NCBI GenBank assembly: GCA_021773055.1
Contig: JAJFKV010000043.1
Location: 28,070 to 92,069 of the forward strand
Length of the DNA stretch: 64,000 nt
Direction of reading: 5' to 3'
From: Woeseiaceae bacterium
GTDB taxonomy: Bacteria > Pseudomonadota > Gammaproteobacteria > Steroidobacterales > Woeseiaceae
Each line of letters begins with the position of its first letter. The first letter of the stretch is position 1. The position numbers and the translations under genes are program-made. The notes below the pieces were generated by a model. That model saw only the letters and a program-made list of their open reading frames with translations, made no database searches and was not told the DNA's origin. Below, one piece after another: positions 1-9,872 of the stretch.

Positions 1-1
1 T

Positions 2-361
2 ATCCTCGTTAATGTCACGGCTGGCATGGATCTTTCCATCGGCGAGTTCCAGGAAGTGGGTAACACAGTTAAGGAATACGCGTCACCGGATGCGACGGTA
101 GTCGTCGGAACGGTGATCGATCCTGATATGACAGATCAAATTCGCGTAACGGTGGTTGCGACAGGATTAGGTCAACAGGCCGCGAACGCTGAATCGCCAA
201 TGCGCATCGTGCGGCGCCCAGCACAAACCGAGCCTAATTATCAGACTCTCGATAAACCAACAGTGCAGCGCCAACGTGCCGTTGGAGATGGGCTCGAAGG
301 TAGTGGTTTGCAGGAAGAATTGCTGGATATTCCGGCATTCCTGCGTCGCCAGGCCGATTAA
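2..361 (+). CDS. ftsZ: Cell division protein FtsZ, C-terminal part (cut by window start)
   Basis: FtsZ is the tubulin-like GTPase that forms the cytokinetic ring at mid-cell. The frame is open from the first bases of the window. It begins with the conserved FtsZ C-domain segment ILVNVTAG, continues through the strand/helix pattern ending VRVTVVATGLG-like residues, then a low-complexity linker. It ends in the conserved C-terminal peptide DIPAFLRRQAD, which in this family binds FtsA and ZipA. About 119 residues are visible, so the GTP-binding domain lies upstream. The next gene, lpxC, follows on the same strand after about 190 bp, the usual order at the end of the dcw cluster. Confidence 0.97.
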   Translation: MLVNVTAGMDLSIGEFQEVGNTVKEYASPDATVVVGTVIDPDMTDQIRVTVVATGLGQQAANAESPMRIVRRPAQTEPNYQTLDKPTVQRQRAVGDGLEGSGLQEELLDIPAFLRRQAD

Positions 362-414
362 CGTCGGTGCAGTGCGGGCAGCTTGACTGCCCGGGACAGG
401 TAACTCCGCTTGCT

Positions 415-434
415 GGCCCGGATTATTCCGGGCC
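415..434 (+). other. Hairpin between ftsZ and lpxC
   Basis: A perfect 7-bp GGCCCGG/CCGGGCC stem closes a 6-nt loop (ATTATT), preceded by a smaller GGGCAG/CTGCCC hairpin near 376-392. No T-run follows, so it is not a classical terminator. It could attenuate read-through from ftsZ or stabilise the 3' end of the message. Confidence 0.4.
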
Positions 435-555
435 GGCTACCTGATCGACCCCGGGCTCAGGCTTTTCGTCAATTACTTGATGCCTGATTTCTAACAGTTT
501 GAAATTCTAGGGGTTTTGGGCTCCATTACACTATTGTGATAATCTTCGCGGCGAA

Positions 556-1464
556 ATGCTCAGACAACGAACATTAAAGACCACGATTCGCGCCACAGGC
601 GTCGGTCTGCACACGGGTGAGAAGGTTTATATGACCTTGCGGCCGGCGGCGGTGAATTCCGGAATTACGTTTCGCCGAATTGATCTCGAAGAACCGGTAG
701 ATATTCCAGCTGATCCGCAATTGGTCGGTGAAACGATGCTTGGCACGACGCTCATCAAAGATGGCGTCAAAGTTGCCACCGTCGAGCACCTGATGTCGGC
801 AATGGCAGGTCTTGGCATCGATAATCTGAATATCGATCTTTCGGCCCCCGAAGTACCGATTATGGACGGTAGTGCAGGGCCTTTCGTTTTCCTGCTGCAG
901 TCGGCCGGTATTGAAGAGCAAAATGCCGCGAAGAAATTTATTCGGATCAAGAAAAAAGTGCGCGTCGAGGATGGCGATAAGTGGGCGGAGCTCGTGCCGT
1001 TCAATGGCTTCAAAGTAAATTTTGAGGTGTACTTCAATCACCCTGTATTTAACAAACTGAGCCAGAAGGCAAGCATCGATTTTTCGTCGACGTCGTTTCT
1101 AAAGGAAGTCAGTCGTGCGCGTACTTTCTGTTTCCTGCGGGACGTCGAAGCATTACGCGAACGAAACCTGACTTTGGGTGGCAGCATGGACAATGCAATC
1201 GTTCTTGATGACTACCGAATCCTCAATGAAGACGGACTTCGTTACGCAAACGAATTCGTTATCCACAAAATTCTCGATGCAATCGGCGATGCCTATCTTC
1301 TGGGTCATAGTCTGATCGGTGAATTGCGCGCCTATAAGTCCGGGCACGAATTGAACAACAAGTTATTTCGGGCAATGCTCGCCGACGAGTCCGCCTGGGA
1401 GGAAGTGACCTTCAAGGACTCGAAGAAAGCACCTATTTCCTACGCGACGCCTGCTTACGCCTAA
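556..1464 (+). CDS. lpxC: UDP-3-O-acyl-N-acetylglucosamine deacetylase LpxC
   Basis: LpxC is the cytosolic zinc deacetylase that performs the committed step of lipid A synthesis. The 302-residue length is normal. The zinc and catalytic residues sit at the expected places: His78 in VEHLMSAM, His237 and Asp241 in HKILDAIGD, and His264 in SGHELNN. The N-terminus RQRTLKTTI is typical of the family, supporting the ATG at 556. It follows ftsZ, and the convergent dciA gene starts its stop codon 4 bp beyond, as in other Gammaproteobacteria. Its presence implies an LPS-bearing outer membrane. Confidence 0.97.
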   Translation: MLRQRTLKTTIRATGVGLHTGEKVYMTLRPAAVNSGITFRRIDLEEPVDIPADPQLVGETMLGTTLIKDGVKVATVEHLMSAMAGLGIDNLNIDLSAPEVPIMDGSAGPFVFLLQSAGIEEQNAAKKFIRIKKKVRVEDGDKWAELVPFNGFKVNFEVYFNHPVFNKLSQKASIDFSSTSFLKEVSRARTFCFLRDVEALRERNLTLGGSMDNAIVLDDYRILNEDGLRYANEFVIHKILDAIGDAYLLGHSLIGELRAYKSGHELNNKLFRAMLADESAWEEVTFKDSKKAPISYATPAYA

Positions 1465-1467
1465 AAA

Positions 1468-1767
1468 TCAGCCTTGTGAGACTCTTACCCGGCACGTATG
1501 TGCGGAAACACCTGCATCCTTTGCGGCCTGGAGGAGCCTCTCCGTTTCGTAGCGGAGGCGGGAAGCCCAGGCTGAAGATGCGCAAATAATGACCAATTCT
1601 CCGTCTTCCCGGACGTTTGCGGCAACGATCGCACATCTGTCTGGTTCGGGCAGGGCGTTGCAAAGAATATCAGTGAGCTCACCCATTCGCTGAGCACGGC
1701 TAATGAGGCTGCCTAAATCCCCTTCATTACAGGGGCTTAGCAGATTTTCTAGTTTTCTCGTTGGCAT
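1468..1767 (-). CDS. dciA: DUF721/DciA-family protein
   Basis: A 99-residue protein of the DUF721 family. DciA proteins are replicative-helicase (DnaB) operators in bacteria lacking the phage-derived loader DnaC. The sequence has the family pattern: a charged N-terminus, a hydrophobic core ending CAIVAANVREDGELVIIC, and the SAWASRLRYE motif around residues 65-74, typical of the KH-like DUF721 fold. The location between lpxC and secA on the opposite strand is the standard gammaproteobacterial position. The assignment rests on family pattern and synteny. The product is short, essentially only the core domain. Confidence 0.82.
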   Translation of the reverse strand: MPTRKLENLLSPCNEGDLGSLISRAQRMGELTDILCNALPEPDRCAIVAANVREDGELVIICASSAWASRLRYETERLLQAAKDAGVSAHTCRVRVSQG

Positions 1768-1870
1768 AAAAATGTGACGCAGTTAGCGCTTTTGTCCTCT
1801 ATCAAGTGATTATGGTCACCGTTCCCGGGCCCATTCCTTGTAATGATTTCCGACATTATGCATATTGTCG

Positions 1871-1957
1871 CACACGACAAAGGCAAACTCGCTGAAAGGC
1901 GGGGGCGCAAATCCACCGGTCTAAGGGAGTTTCCTAAGACAGCGGGGCTACCGAATT
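1871..1957 (+). promoter_or_regulatory. Cyclic di-GMP-I (GEMM) riboswitch
   Basis: The RNA matches the GEMM-I aptamer element by element. A CACG and AAGGCAAAC strand at 1873-1888 is followed by a six-pair hairpin with a GAAA tetraloop (1889-1904). Then come GGGCGCAAA (1902-1911), CCACCGGTCTAA (1913-1924) as the tetraloop-receptor side of the second helix, and AGCGGGGCTACCG (1941-1953). These are the parts seen in the Vibrio Vc2 aptamer, in the same order and spacing. It lies about 120 nt upstream of the M23 peptidase start at 2075 on the same strand, so cyclic di-GMP probably controls that gene. I do not see an obvious terminator after it, so the expression platform is unresolved. Confidence 0.93.
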
Positions 1958-2074
1958 GAGCAGGGACAGCAAGTTTATAACAACGCGAATAAGCGGACGC
2001 GAGCTTAGGCTCAGCGACTCCGCGACTTGCATAACCACAACGCGATCGAAACAGGCGCATCTGGGGCGTACAGA

Positions 2075-3007
2075 ATGAATGTAGTTATTTTCGGCAAGGG
2101 ATTTGGCAGCCCGAGACAGGTGAATTTGACAGGTTTTAGAGCCGGTCTTGCCATTGCTGTCATTGCCGGACTTGTCGTCAGTATGGGGTTTACCGCTGGC
2201 GCCTGGCATGCATCACGAACGGGTTCTGGTGTCAGTACGGATGAGCTTGTAGGTCTTACCGATCAGATGCGGCAGCAACGAGCCAGTATCGAAACGATTC
2301 GCCACCAAAATGAAGACACGCTTGACGCACTTTCAATTCGTATCGCGCAGATGAATGCACGCATGATTCGACTCGATGCGCTGGGTCGTCGATTAACCGA
2401 CATGGCTGATATTGACGACGGAGAATTTGATTTCGATTCAAATCCAGCGATGGGTGGACCGGAAGAGCCGATGGCGGCCGGATCGAATATTGCTGTCCCC
2501 GAGATGCTTGACGAGATGAACTTGCTCGGGGCTAGATTGGACAATCGCGAAGCACAGCTTGATGTACTGGAAGGTGTGCTGATGAACCAAAATCTAAAAG
2601 ACCGTGTTTATCCGCAGGGCCGACCGGTGGGTGCTGGCTGGATTTCATCTTACTTCGGCAAGCGAACAGATCCATTTACAGGTAAGGCGGCCAATCACAC
2701 GGGTATTGATTTCGCCGGTAAGAACGGGGCAGAAATCGCTGCCGTTGCCGATGGAGTGGTGATCTGGTCGGCGGATCGATACGGCTACGGCATCATGGTC
2801 GAGATCAATCATGGTAGCGGCTACTCAACACGCTACGCACATAACTCAGAAAACCTCGTGTCCGTCGGAGACGAAGTCAAGAAAGGTCAGATCGTTGCCC
2901 TGATGGGTGAAACTGGCCGTGCAACGGGTCCAAACCTGCATTTTGAGGTGTTGCACAACGGCAGCCGGGTCAATCCGGTGAAGTTCATTCGAGATTCCTC
3001 GAAGTAG
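2075..3007 (+). CDS. Membrane-anchored M23 (LytM-type) murein peptidase, riboswitch-controlled
   Basis: A periplasmic cell-wall endopeptidase or amidase activator of the M23 family. One N-terminal membrane segment (about residues 18-40) is followed by a probable coiled coil (about 50-110). The C-terminal LytM domain carries HTGIDFAGKNG with the zinc His/Asp, then YGIMVEINHG, YAHNSE and GPNLHFEVLHNG with the last zinc His. I chose ATG 2075 over the TTG at 2027 because residues upstream are not family-like. The usual neighbours are secA downstream and lpxC-dciA upstream. Expression is probably governed by the cyclic-di-GMP riboswitch at 1871-1957. The zinc ligands look complete, so it may be an active hydrolase and not only an activator. 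Confidence 0.9.
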   Translation: MNVVIFGKGFGSPRQVNLTGFRAGLAIAVIAGLVVSMGFTAGAWHASRTGSGVSTDELVGLTDQMRQQRASIETIRHQNEDTLDALSIRIAQMNARMIRLDALGRRLTDMADIDDGEFDFDSNPAMGGPEEPMAAGSNIAVPEMLDEMNLLGARLDNREAQLDVLEGVLMNQNLKDRVYPQGRPVGAGWISSYFGKRTDPFTGKAANHTGIDFAGKNGAEIAAVADGVVIWSADRYGYGIMVEINHGSGYSTRYAHNSENLVSVGDEVKKGQIVALMGETGRATGPNLHFEVLHNGSRVNPVKFIRDSSK

Positions 3008-3162
3008 TTCTTAAGTTCCCCGCCAGCGTGTAACTACGGCGTCGGCCGCCGGGTCCTTGTGATCGCCAAAAACACCCACAAATAGCCACATTAGATATTT
3101 AATAGGCCCGCAAAACCTTTAGAATAGCGGCCTTTGTTTTGACTGTAGCTTTAGGAGCCTCA

Positions 3163-6027
3163 GTGGCTAAATTCCTGACACGCATATTTGGCAGTCGCAA
3201 CCAGCGGCTGATACGTCAGTACACAAAATCGGTTAATTCGATCAACGCTCTTGAAGGCGACCTGCAGGCGCTTGATGATGCTGCGTTGCAAGCCAGAACG
3301 GCGGAATTTCAGAAGCGGTACGCGGACGGCGAGACGCTGCAGGAGTTGTTACCCGAGGCATTCGCTGTCGCTCGTGAAGCCTCTGTGCGAACGATGCACA
3401 TGCGGCCTTTTGACGTACAACTCATCGGCGGCATGGTGTTGCATGACGGCAATATTGCGGAAATGCGCACCGGTGAGGGCAAGACGCTGATGTCAACGCT
3501 TCCCGCCTACTTGAATGCGATCAGTGGTGATGGCGTGCATATCGTCACAGTTAACGAATATCTGGCACAACGCGATGCAGACTGGATGCGACCGATATAC
3601 GAGTTCCTGGGCCTGACGGTTGGTGTCTCCAAGAGCGGCCAGACGCCCGATGAAAAACGAGCGGCCTATCAGAGTGACATTACTTATGCGACGAATAACG
3701 AACTCGGCTTCGACTATCTGCGAGATAATCTGGCGTTCGCAACGGCGGACAAGGCACAGCGTGAACTGAATTTCGCGATTGTCGACGAGGTGGACTCAAT
3801 TCTCATCGATGAGGCCCGAACACCGCTGATCATTTCTGGCCCAACCGACTCCAGCACGGATCTGTACGCGCAGATCAACAAAATGATCCCTAAACTTCGC
3901 AAGCACGAAGAGACCGAGGATCCGACAAACTTCGATATTACGGCAAACAAGATCAAATTGAGCGGCGAAGACTCCGGCGAAATGACGCTGGAAGAAGCGG
4001 TTGGCAAGGCGGAACAGCAAGACGGCGATCTTGTGTTGACCAAGATGGACGGCAAGGTAGCGCAATGCCGCGTCATCACACGCGGTGACTACACGGTTGA
4101 CGAAAAGGCCAAGCAGGCACACGTGACGGAAGAAGGTCACGCCCGAGTGGAGGCATTGATGGGCCGGGCGGGTCTGCTGGCAGAAGGCGAGAGTCTTTAT
4201 GACGCCGGCAATATCAAGCTGCTGCACCATTTGAACTCGGCTCTGCGGGCGCATGCAATGTACCAGCGCGATGTGGATTACATCATCAAGGACGGTGAGA
4301 TTGTCATCGTCGACGAATTCACCGGGCGGACGATGCCGGGACGTCGCTGGGGTGACGGTTTGCACCAGGCAGTAGAAGCGAAAGAAGGCGTTTCGATCAA
4401 GCAGGAAAACCAGACAGTCGCGTCGATCACTTTTCAGAACTACTTCAGGCTCTATAACAACTTGTCCGGTATGACCGGCACAGCGGATACCGAAGCATTC
4501 GAGTTCCAGCAGATTTACGGCCTTGAAGTTGTGGTCATTCCGACGAACAAGGACATGATCCGTAAAGATCACGCGGATCTCGTTTACCTGACTGAGAAAG
4601 ACAAAGTCGACGCGATCGTCGAAGACGTCGTCGATTGCAGTGAGCGCGGCCAGCCGGTGCTCGTTGGCACGACCTCGATCGAGGCTTCTGAGCTGCTGTC
4701 GTCTCACCTTAAGAAAGAAAAGATCAAACACAGCGTCCTGAACGCCAAGCAGCATGAACGTGAAGCACAAATCGTGCAGAACGCCGGGCGGCCAGGTGCG
4801 ATCACAATCGCGACGAATATGGCTGGTCGTGGAACCGATATTGTCTTGGGCGGAAGTCTGGATGCCGCGCTTGCGGATGCCGGCGAAGGCGCAGACGAGG
4901 CCACCATTGAAGAAGAATGGAAGCAGCGCCACCTCGCTGTGATCGAAGCCGGTGGTTTGCATATCGTTGGCACAGAGCGCCATGAGTCCCGCCGTATCGA
5001 TAATCAGCTCAGAGGCCGCTCCGGTCGCCAGGGCGATTCAGGTTCATCCAGATTCTACCTGTCTATGGAAGACACGCTCATGCGTATCTTCGGTGACCCG
5101 GAACGTACCAAGAGTTTGCTGTCTCGCGCTGGCATGCGCGAAGGCGAGGCAATTGAGAGCAAACTCCTGACACGCCAGATCGAGCGTGCGCAGCGAAAGG
5201 TTGAGGCACATAACTTCGATATCAGAAAAAATCTTCTTGAGTACGACGACGTCGCGAATGACCAGCGCAAGGTCGTTTACCATCAACGTGCCGAGCTTAT
5301 GGACGCTGAAGAGATCGAAGAGTCAGTTAGCGCAATTCGCGAGGAAGTGGTTGCTATGACTGTGGAACAATACGTACCGTCCGGCAGTCTGGACGAATTG
5401 TGGGATACGGAAGGTCTGAGTCAGGCGCTGGATTCGGAGTATGGTGTTCGCGCCGATATAAGTCATTGGGCCCATGATGACAAGACATTAAGCTCAGATG
5501 GAATTGTCGAGCGTTGCATAGAAGAGGCAACCAAGGCGTATGAGAAGAAGGTGGCTAGCATTGGTGCGGAACTGATGCGTGGCGTCGAAAAGCAGGTGAT
5601 GTTGCGGCAACTTGACCACCACTGGAAAGAACATCTGGCCAGCATGGATCATTTGCGCCAGGGTATCGGTTTACGTTCTTACGCACAGAAAAACCCAAAG
5701 CAGGAATACAAACGCGAAGCATTCGAGATGTTTGGCGTGATGCTTGAACAGGTCAAACATGACACGATCAGCATATTGTCGCGCATTCGGATTCAGGGTG
5801 AAGACGACCTGAACGAGATGTCAGAGCGGAAGCAGCCCGCCGATACGATGAAGTTTCAGCACGCCAAGGCATCCGCTCTCGGCACCCAACCCGCGGGGCA
5901 GCAGCCGGCTGCGCCACCACAGGCAGAACCGTTTGTTCGTGATGGTCGCAAGGTTGGTCGTAACGAGGCATGCCCATGTGGTTCTGGCAAGAAGTTCAAG
6001 CAGTGCCATGGCAAGTTGAACGCATAA
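3163..6027 (+). CDS. secA: Preprotein translocase ATPase SecA
   Basis: SecA drives post-translational protein export through SecYEG. From the GTG at 3163 the product is 954 residues, beginning [15 protein letters not shown] as expected. AGGAG at 3153-3157 lies 5 nt ahead, which decides the start over the TTG at 3139. The Walker A motif MRTGEGKT sits near residues 101-108 and is followed by the [15 protein letters not shown] helicase motif. The SEC-C zinc tail is [14 protein letters not shown]. No secM-like regulator is visible upstream. The downstream mutT gene begins 8 bp after the stop. Confidence 0.98.
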   Translation: MAKFLTRIFGSRNQRLIRQYTKSVNSINALEGDLQALDDAALQARTAEFQKRYADGETLQELLPEAFAVAREASVRTMHMRPFDVQLIGGMVLHDGNIAEMRTGEGKTLMSTLPAYLNAISGDGVHIVTVNEYLAQRDADWMRPIYEFLGLTVGVSKSGQTPDEKRAAYQSDITYATNNELGFDYLRDNLAFATADKAQRELNFAIVDEVDSILIDEARTPLIISGPTDSSTDLYAQINKMIPKLRKHEETEDPTNFDITANKIKLSGEDSGEMTLEEAVGKAEQQDGDLVLTKMDGKVAQCRVITRGDYTVDEKAKQAHVTEEGHARVEALMGRAGLLAEGESLYDAGNIKLLHHLNSALRAHAMYQRDVDYIIKDGEIVIVDEFTGRTMPGRRWGDGLHQAVEAKEGVSIKQENQTVASITFQNYFRLYNNLSGMTGTADTEAFEFQQIYGLEVVVIPTNKDMIRKDHADLVYLTEKDKVDAIVEDVVDCSERGQPVLVGTTSIEASELLSSHLKKEKIKHSVLNAKQHEREAQIVQNAGRPGAITIATNMAGRGTDIVLGGSLDAALADAGEGADEATIEEEWKQRHLAVIEAGGLHIVGTERHESRRIDNQLRGRSGRQGDSGSSRFYLSMEDTLMRIFGDPERTKSLLSRAGMREGEAIESKLLTRQIERAQRKVEAHNFDIRKNLLEYDDVANDQRKVVYHQRAELMDAEEIEESVSAIREEVVAMTVEQYVPSGSLDELWDTEGLSQALDSEYGVRADISHWAHDDKTLSSDGIVERCIEEATKAYEKKVASIGAELMRGVEKQVMLRQLDHHWKEHLASMDHLRQGIGLRSYAQKNPKQEYKREAFEMFGVMLEQVKHDTISILSRIRIQGEDDLNEMSERKQPADTMKFQHAKASALGTQPAGQQPAAPPQAEPFVRDGRKVGRNEACPCGSGKKFKQCHGKLNA

Positions 6028-6035
6028 ATTACGCG

Positions 6036-6428
6036 ATGAACCACTTCGACGTTGCGGCAGGAATTCTCTGTGACCCAAACGGCCGTGTATTGATCGCGGA
6101 GCGATTGGGCGATGGTCCGTTTCATGGCTTGTGGGAGTTCCCGGGCGGCAAGATCGTCGCTGGCGAAACTGCACCACAGGCATTGTCGAGAGAGTTGGCG
6201 GAAGAACTCGGTATCGAGGTGACGATGTGTTCGTCATTCATGAACCTGCGCCACGAGTACGATGACAGAGTCGTGACTATCGAATTTTTCATCGTCAGCG
6301 AGTGGAACAGTGAGCCCATTGGCCGCGAAGGTCAGGAGTTGCGCTGGGTACCCGCTGAATTACTGGATGCTGATGAGCTATTGCCAGCCGATGTTCCTAT
6401 TGTGGAAGCGTTAAGGCGGAGGCACTAG
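6036..6428 (+). CDS. mutT: MutT-type Nudix hydrolase (8-oxo-dGTP diphosphatase)
   Basis: MutT removes oxidised dGTP from the nucleotide pool and so prevents A:T to C:G transversions. The 130-residue product has a complete Nudix box at residues 37-59 (GG....GET......REL.EELGI). It starts at ATG 6036, 8 bp after secA, which is the usual secA-mutT order. A longer reading starting inside secA is in frame, but its extra residues are unlike the family. The 3' end overlaps the convergent zapD gene by 4 bp. Confidence 0.93.
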   Translation: MNHFDVAAGILCDPNGRVLIAERLGDGPFHGLWEFPGGKIVAGETAPQALSRELAEELGIEVTMCSSFMNLRHEYDDRVVTIEFFIVSEWNSEPIGREGQELRWVPAELLDADELLPADVPIVEALRRRH

Positions 6429-7225
6429 CAAATCGAGAGCTGAAACGGTACGTCCTGTCCTGTTTGTACTGCACGACTTTCTACAGTTGACCACTCCAGG
6501 AAACGCACCGTAAATCGGTGCTGACTGCCGCTGATTTCAGGAAAGAGTGGCGATCCCTCAGCGATGCTCACGCGAAGTAATCGACAATTGCCGGCCTTTA
6601 GCATGTTGTGCTGATACATGCCGTTGATCGCGTGCTTTTCATTGGGTTGCGCACTTTCACGAATCAACCAAAGCACCTCGCTGACACCATCACAAAGCGG
6701 CTGAACAGACTGAATCCAGGCGGCGAGATCCTGCTGGCGCCGATTTATGGGTTGTCGCAGCCAATGACTGTATTCGGGCAAGTCGAATTCACACGTTCCC
6801 CCGGGAATAGCACTGCGATGTTTGATCGCATTCAGGAAATCACTGTCTTTGAGGGATTGCAGGAATCCGGTCCCGATCTTTGAGATAGCCTCTCGGCTCG
6901 TCGACAGATTGTGCATCAGTTCCCCCAGACGGCCGCCATCAACGCCTGTGTGGCTCTGAAAGCGCTCTAACGCGCTAATTTGATGGTCGAGCTCGTTCAG
7001 GGCCTCGCTGCGCACGTCCCCGCGGGACAAAATCGCCAATATCTCCAACAATGTGGATATCGTGGCGCGAGTCGCCCAGTCATCATCTCTTTCGCTGTTG
7101 CGCAACATTGGATGGTAGAGAAACTCAAGCCGAAGAAACGTCCGCATGCGCTCCGATAGCGGTTGCTCGTAGTGAGCAATGCCTGGTGCGAGTCGGGCAC
7201 TTAGTTTTCCGGCAGCTTTGACCAT
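6425..7225 (-). CDS. zapD: Cell division protein ZapD
   Basis: ZapD (DUF1342, formerly YacF) bundles FtsZ filaments and stabilises the Z-ring. The N-terminal segment YEQPLSERMRTFLRLEFL and the later SGVDG/LPEYSHWL-type segments are hallmarks of the family. The product is 266 residues from ATG 7225, slightly longer than the usual 245-255. A TTG at 7261 would add 12 residues and seems less likely. It sits convergent with mutT. In many relatives yacG lies between mutT/zapD and coaE; I see no yacG here. Confidence 0.92.
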   Translation of the reverse strand: MVKAAGKLSARLAPGIAHYEQPLSERMRTFLRLEFLYHPMLRNSERDDDWATRATISTLLEILAILSRGDVRSEALNELDHQISALERFQSHTGVDGGRLGELMHNLSTSREAISKIGTGFLQSLKDSDFLNAIKHRSAIPGGTCEFDLPEYSHWLRQPINRRQQDLAAWIQSVQPLCDGVSEVLWLIRESAQPNEKHAINGMYQHNMLKAGNCRLLRVSIAEGSPLFPEISGSQHRFTVRFLEWSTVESRAVQTGQDVPFQLSIC

Positions 7226-7306
7226 TCGGCTATTTTGCGCTACCCGAGTACCGCGTGGCAAATAGGTGAAGCTTTGGGATGAAGTTGGTCTGGCTGTCGA
7301 GCTAGA

Positions 7307-9295
7307 ATGATCGCAGCTGATTGCGGCGAATATCGGACGAACATGGCTCTTGTGAAAAAGCGAAACAAGGACGAATTGAGAGATCTTGCGTATGTCGTTG
7401 CCTGGGCGATGGCATTTTTGGCCTGTATCCTGGCTTATCTGCCAGGCCTCAATGGGCCGTTCGTATTCGACGATTTCGCCTCTATCGATACCTTGGGTGA
7501 CCTGGGCGGCGTGAGCGACTGGGATACATTCAAGGCCTTCGTTCTGGGCGGCACCGCTGGTCCCACAGGTCGCCCGTTAGCGTTGCTGAGCTTCCTGATT
7601 GATGGCAATACCTGGCCAACCGATCCCTGGCCATTCAAGCGCACTAATTTGCTCATTCATCTGATAAACGGCGCATTGCTGGGCGTCTTGATCAGCAAAA
7701 TTCTTAATGCACTCGATTTCGAGAAGCACGATACGCGGTGGATTGCTTTGCTCTCAGCCGCGTGCTGGTTGCTGCATCCATTCCTGGTTTCTACAACTCT
7801 TTATGTTGTGCAGCGAATGGCGCAGCTATCAACTCTGTTTATCTTTGCTGGCCTGATCGTGCATTTGTACGCTCGTACGTTGATGGCTCGGGATGCAAGG
7901 AAAGCCTATCTGATCATGACCTTGTCTGTCGGTTTGCTAACGTTGCTCGCGATGCTCTCAAAAGAGAACGGTATTTTGCTGCCCATCCTTATCGGAGTTC
8001 TTGAATTTACTGTATTGGCGAGTGCTGGGAAACGATTTGCCGCACTTGATTGGCGCTGGAGTGCCGTGTTCATTATTGCGCCGGCATCGATTATTGTCGC
8101 GTATCTGGGCGCAAAGGTGGCGAACTCCAATTTCTTCGAAATCGTACCGCCACGAGACTTCAGTATTTACGAACGTGTGCTGACACAACCACGAGTTCTC
8201 ATAGACTATCTACAAAACTGGTTCGTTCCGAAGCTGTATACAACGGGCGTTTTTCAGGACCACTTTATCAAGTCGACAGGCGTTTTATCGCCGATCACGA
8301 CGTTGCTGAGTGCGATACTTCATATCGCCATTATCGCACTTGCGATCGTTAATCGTCGCAAGTGGCCTTTGTTGGCTTTGGCCGCGTTATTTTTCTACGC
8401 CGGTCATCTACTGGAATCTACGGTGCTCAATCTCGAATTATATTTCGAGCATCGTAATTACTTGCCAGCGTGTTTCTTGTTTCTGCCATTGATCGTGTTC
8501 TTATGGCAAAGGATGAGTCGTCAGCTGCTTGTGGTGACAGCGCTCAGCATCATCATGGTTTTGAGCGGATTTACACACTACTCAGCGACGGTCTGGCAGA
8601 ATTTTTCGAGTATGGTTGAAGCGTCGGCCCAGAAAGCACCGACATCTGCGCGTGCCCAGGCAGATTACGCAAAGGCCTTATACAATTCCGGCCGCTATGA
8701 AGACTCACTGAGAGTCATGGATCGGGCGATCGAGAATATTCCCGCTGATAGTCCACACCTCCTTGTAAACCGGCTCACGATGCACTGCAATTTGAATAGT
8801 CTGGACGCGAACGAGTTCGGTCGCGTCGCGAAAGTTCTGTCGAATACTATCTACGACCCCCGACTCACAAGTATATACTTTGAATTTGTATCAGCGGTCA
8901 CTGAGCGCAAATGTACTGACGTAAGTCTGGATGCGTTGCGAGCGATGTTTGCGGACATGCTAAGCGATCCGTGGAATTCTGATATACAGTCTTCACGTTA
9001 TGCTCAATTAAAGTATATCGTCGGCTTCATAGATGTGTTCAAAGCCGCGCCAGAGCAAGCAGTCAAAGAGTTTGAAGAGTCTCTTCGGGCTATTCCAGAT
9101 GCGGCAAAAGCCATGAATATGGCTGCTTTGCTGGCGTCGAAAAGATTCTTTGCGGAGGCCCTGTATCTATCGAATTTCGCATTATCTGAGCAGTATGCGG
9201 GCGTGAGCGAGGACGATGTCAGGGCGTTTCAGGCGCTTGTCCATGCGGATATGTCGCAGTTGCCAGAGAACGATAATTCTCGTCCAGTCCCTTAA
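7307..9295 (+). CDS. Multi-spanning GT-C-like membrane protein with C-terminal TPR region (TMTC-like)
   Basis: A protein of up to 662 residues. About ten membrane segments (residues 28 to 430) precede a soluble helical tail (about 440-650) with TPR-like pairs such as ARAQADYAKALYNSGRYEDSL. The first periplasmic loop carries FVFDDFASI with an Asp-Asp pair at 55-56, and GRPLALLSFLIDG and KRTNLLIHLINGALLG follow. This layout resembles TMTC-type GT-C transferases, membrane enzymes that move sugars from lipid carriers to proteins. It lies inside the otherwise standard mutT-zapD / coaE-pilDCB-pilA region and reads toward the pil genes. A pilin or periplasmic protein O-glycosylation role is therefore possible, but this is inference from position. 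Its 3' end overlaps coaE by 77 bp. ATG 7343 is an alternative start. Confidence 0.75.
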   Translation: MIAADCGEYRTNMALVKKRNKDELRDLAYVVAWAMAFLACILAYLPGLNGPFVFDDFASIDTLGDLGGVSDWDTFKAFVLGGTAGPTGRPLALLSFLIDGNTWPTDPWPFKRTNLLIHLINGALLGVLISKILNALDFEKHDTRWIALLSAACWLLHPFLVSTTLYVVQRMAQLSTLFIFAGLIVHLYARTLMARDARKAYLIMTLSVGLLTLLAMLSKENGILLPILIGVLEFTVLASAGKRFAALDWRWSAVFIIAPASIIVAYLGAKVANSNFFEIVPPRDFSIYERVLTQPRVLIDYLQNWFVPKLYTTGVFQDHFIKSTGVLSPITTLLSAILHIAIIALAIVNRRKWPLLALAALFFYAGHLLESTVLNLELYFEHRNYLPACFLFLPLIVFLWQRMSRQLLVVTALSIIMVLSGFTHYSATVWQNFSSMVEASAQKAPTSARAQADYAKALYNSGRYEDSLRVMDRAIENIPADSPHLLVNRLTMHCNLNSLDANEFGRVAKVLSNTIYDPRLTSIYFEFVSAVTERKCTDVSLDALRAMFADMLSDPWNSDIQSSRYAQLKYIVGFIDVFKAAPEQAVKEFEESLRAIPDAAKAMNMAALLASKRFFAEALYLSNFALSEQYAGVSEDDVRAFQALVHADMSQLPENDNSRPVP

Positions 9296-9872
9296 CCCGC
9301 TCCAGGGTTTTTTGCAGGTTTTGTTCGTTGTTAATGACGTCATCCGCGATGGCCAGCCTGGCTTTACGACTCGCCTGGGCAGACAGGACCCTTTGAGCCT
9401 GCCCGACGGTTTCTCTGTCACGGGCCATAAGCCGCTGTATTTGAGTTTCTTCGTCACAATCAACGACAAGAATTCTATCCACGAATTGCATCAATGGCGA
9501 GCCGACCAATAATGGCACGACAATAACTTGATAGGGGCCGCCCCCGGTTGCGGCTTGACGACGTACTGCGTCGCCAATTCGAGGATGAAGAATGGTTTCA
9601 AGATCGTGCCGTGCTTCTGCGTCGGAGAAAACGAGTTTTCGCATTTTCTTGCGATCGAGCCCACCTTCGGCACCGAATACCGTGTCCCCGAATCGCCGCC
9701 GAATCTCGTCTAGCGCTGGTCGTCCAGGCAGCACGACCTCCCGTGCAATGACATCTGTGTCGATGACAGGAATTCCAAGCGCTGAAAACATGTCGGCGAC
9801 GGTCGATTTTCCGCTGGCTATACCGCCGGTTAATCCGACTCGAAACACTTGATTATTGTGATCGTCAGACAC
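9219..9872 (-). CDS. coaE: Dephospho-CoA kinase
   Basis: CoaE phosphorylates dephospho-CoA in the last step of coenzyme A synthesis. The P-loop GGIASGKST lies at residues 16-24. It is followed by the family segments PVIDTDVIAREVV and VPLLVGSPLMQFVDRILVVDC and the late DDVINNEQNL motif. The length of 217 residues is normal with a slightly long tail. It starts directly after the pilD stop (9873), so the two are probably co-transcribed, as in most Gammaproteobacteria. The last 77 bp overlap the convergent GT-C/TPR gene. Confidence 0.96.
   Translation of the reverse strand: MSDDHNNQVFRVGLTGGIASGKSTVADMFSALGIPVIDTDVIAREVVLPGRPALDEIRRRFGDTVFGAEGGLDRKKMRKLVFSDAEARHDLETILHPRIGDAVRRQAATGGGPYQVIVVPLLVGSPLMQFVDRILVVDCDEETQIQRLMARDRETVGQAQRVLSAQASRKARLAIADDVINNEQNLQKTLERVKGLDENYRSLATATYPHGQAPETP

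Noticed and set aside
3139..3162. TTG start giving SecA eight extra residues
   Set aside because: The GTG at 3163 has an ideal AGGAG site and matches the family N-terminus.
3796..4983. 395-residue open frame antisense to secA
   Set aside because: It lies wholly opposite secA, has no family features, and reflects codon bias of the real gene.
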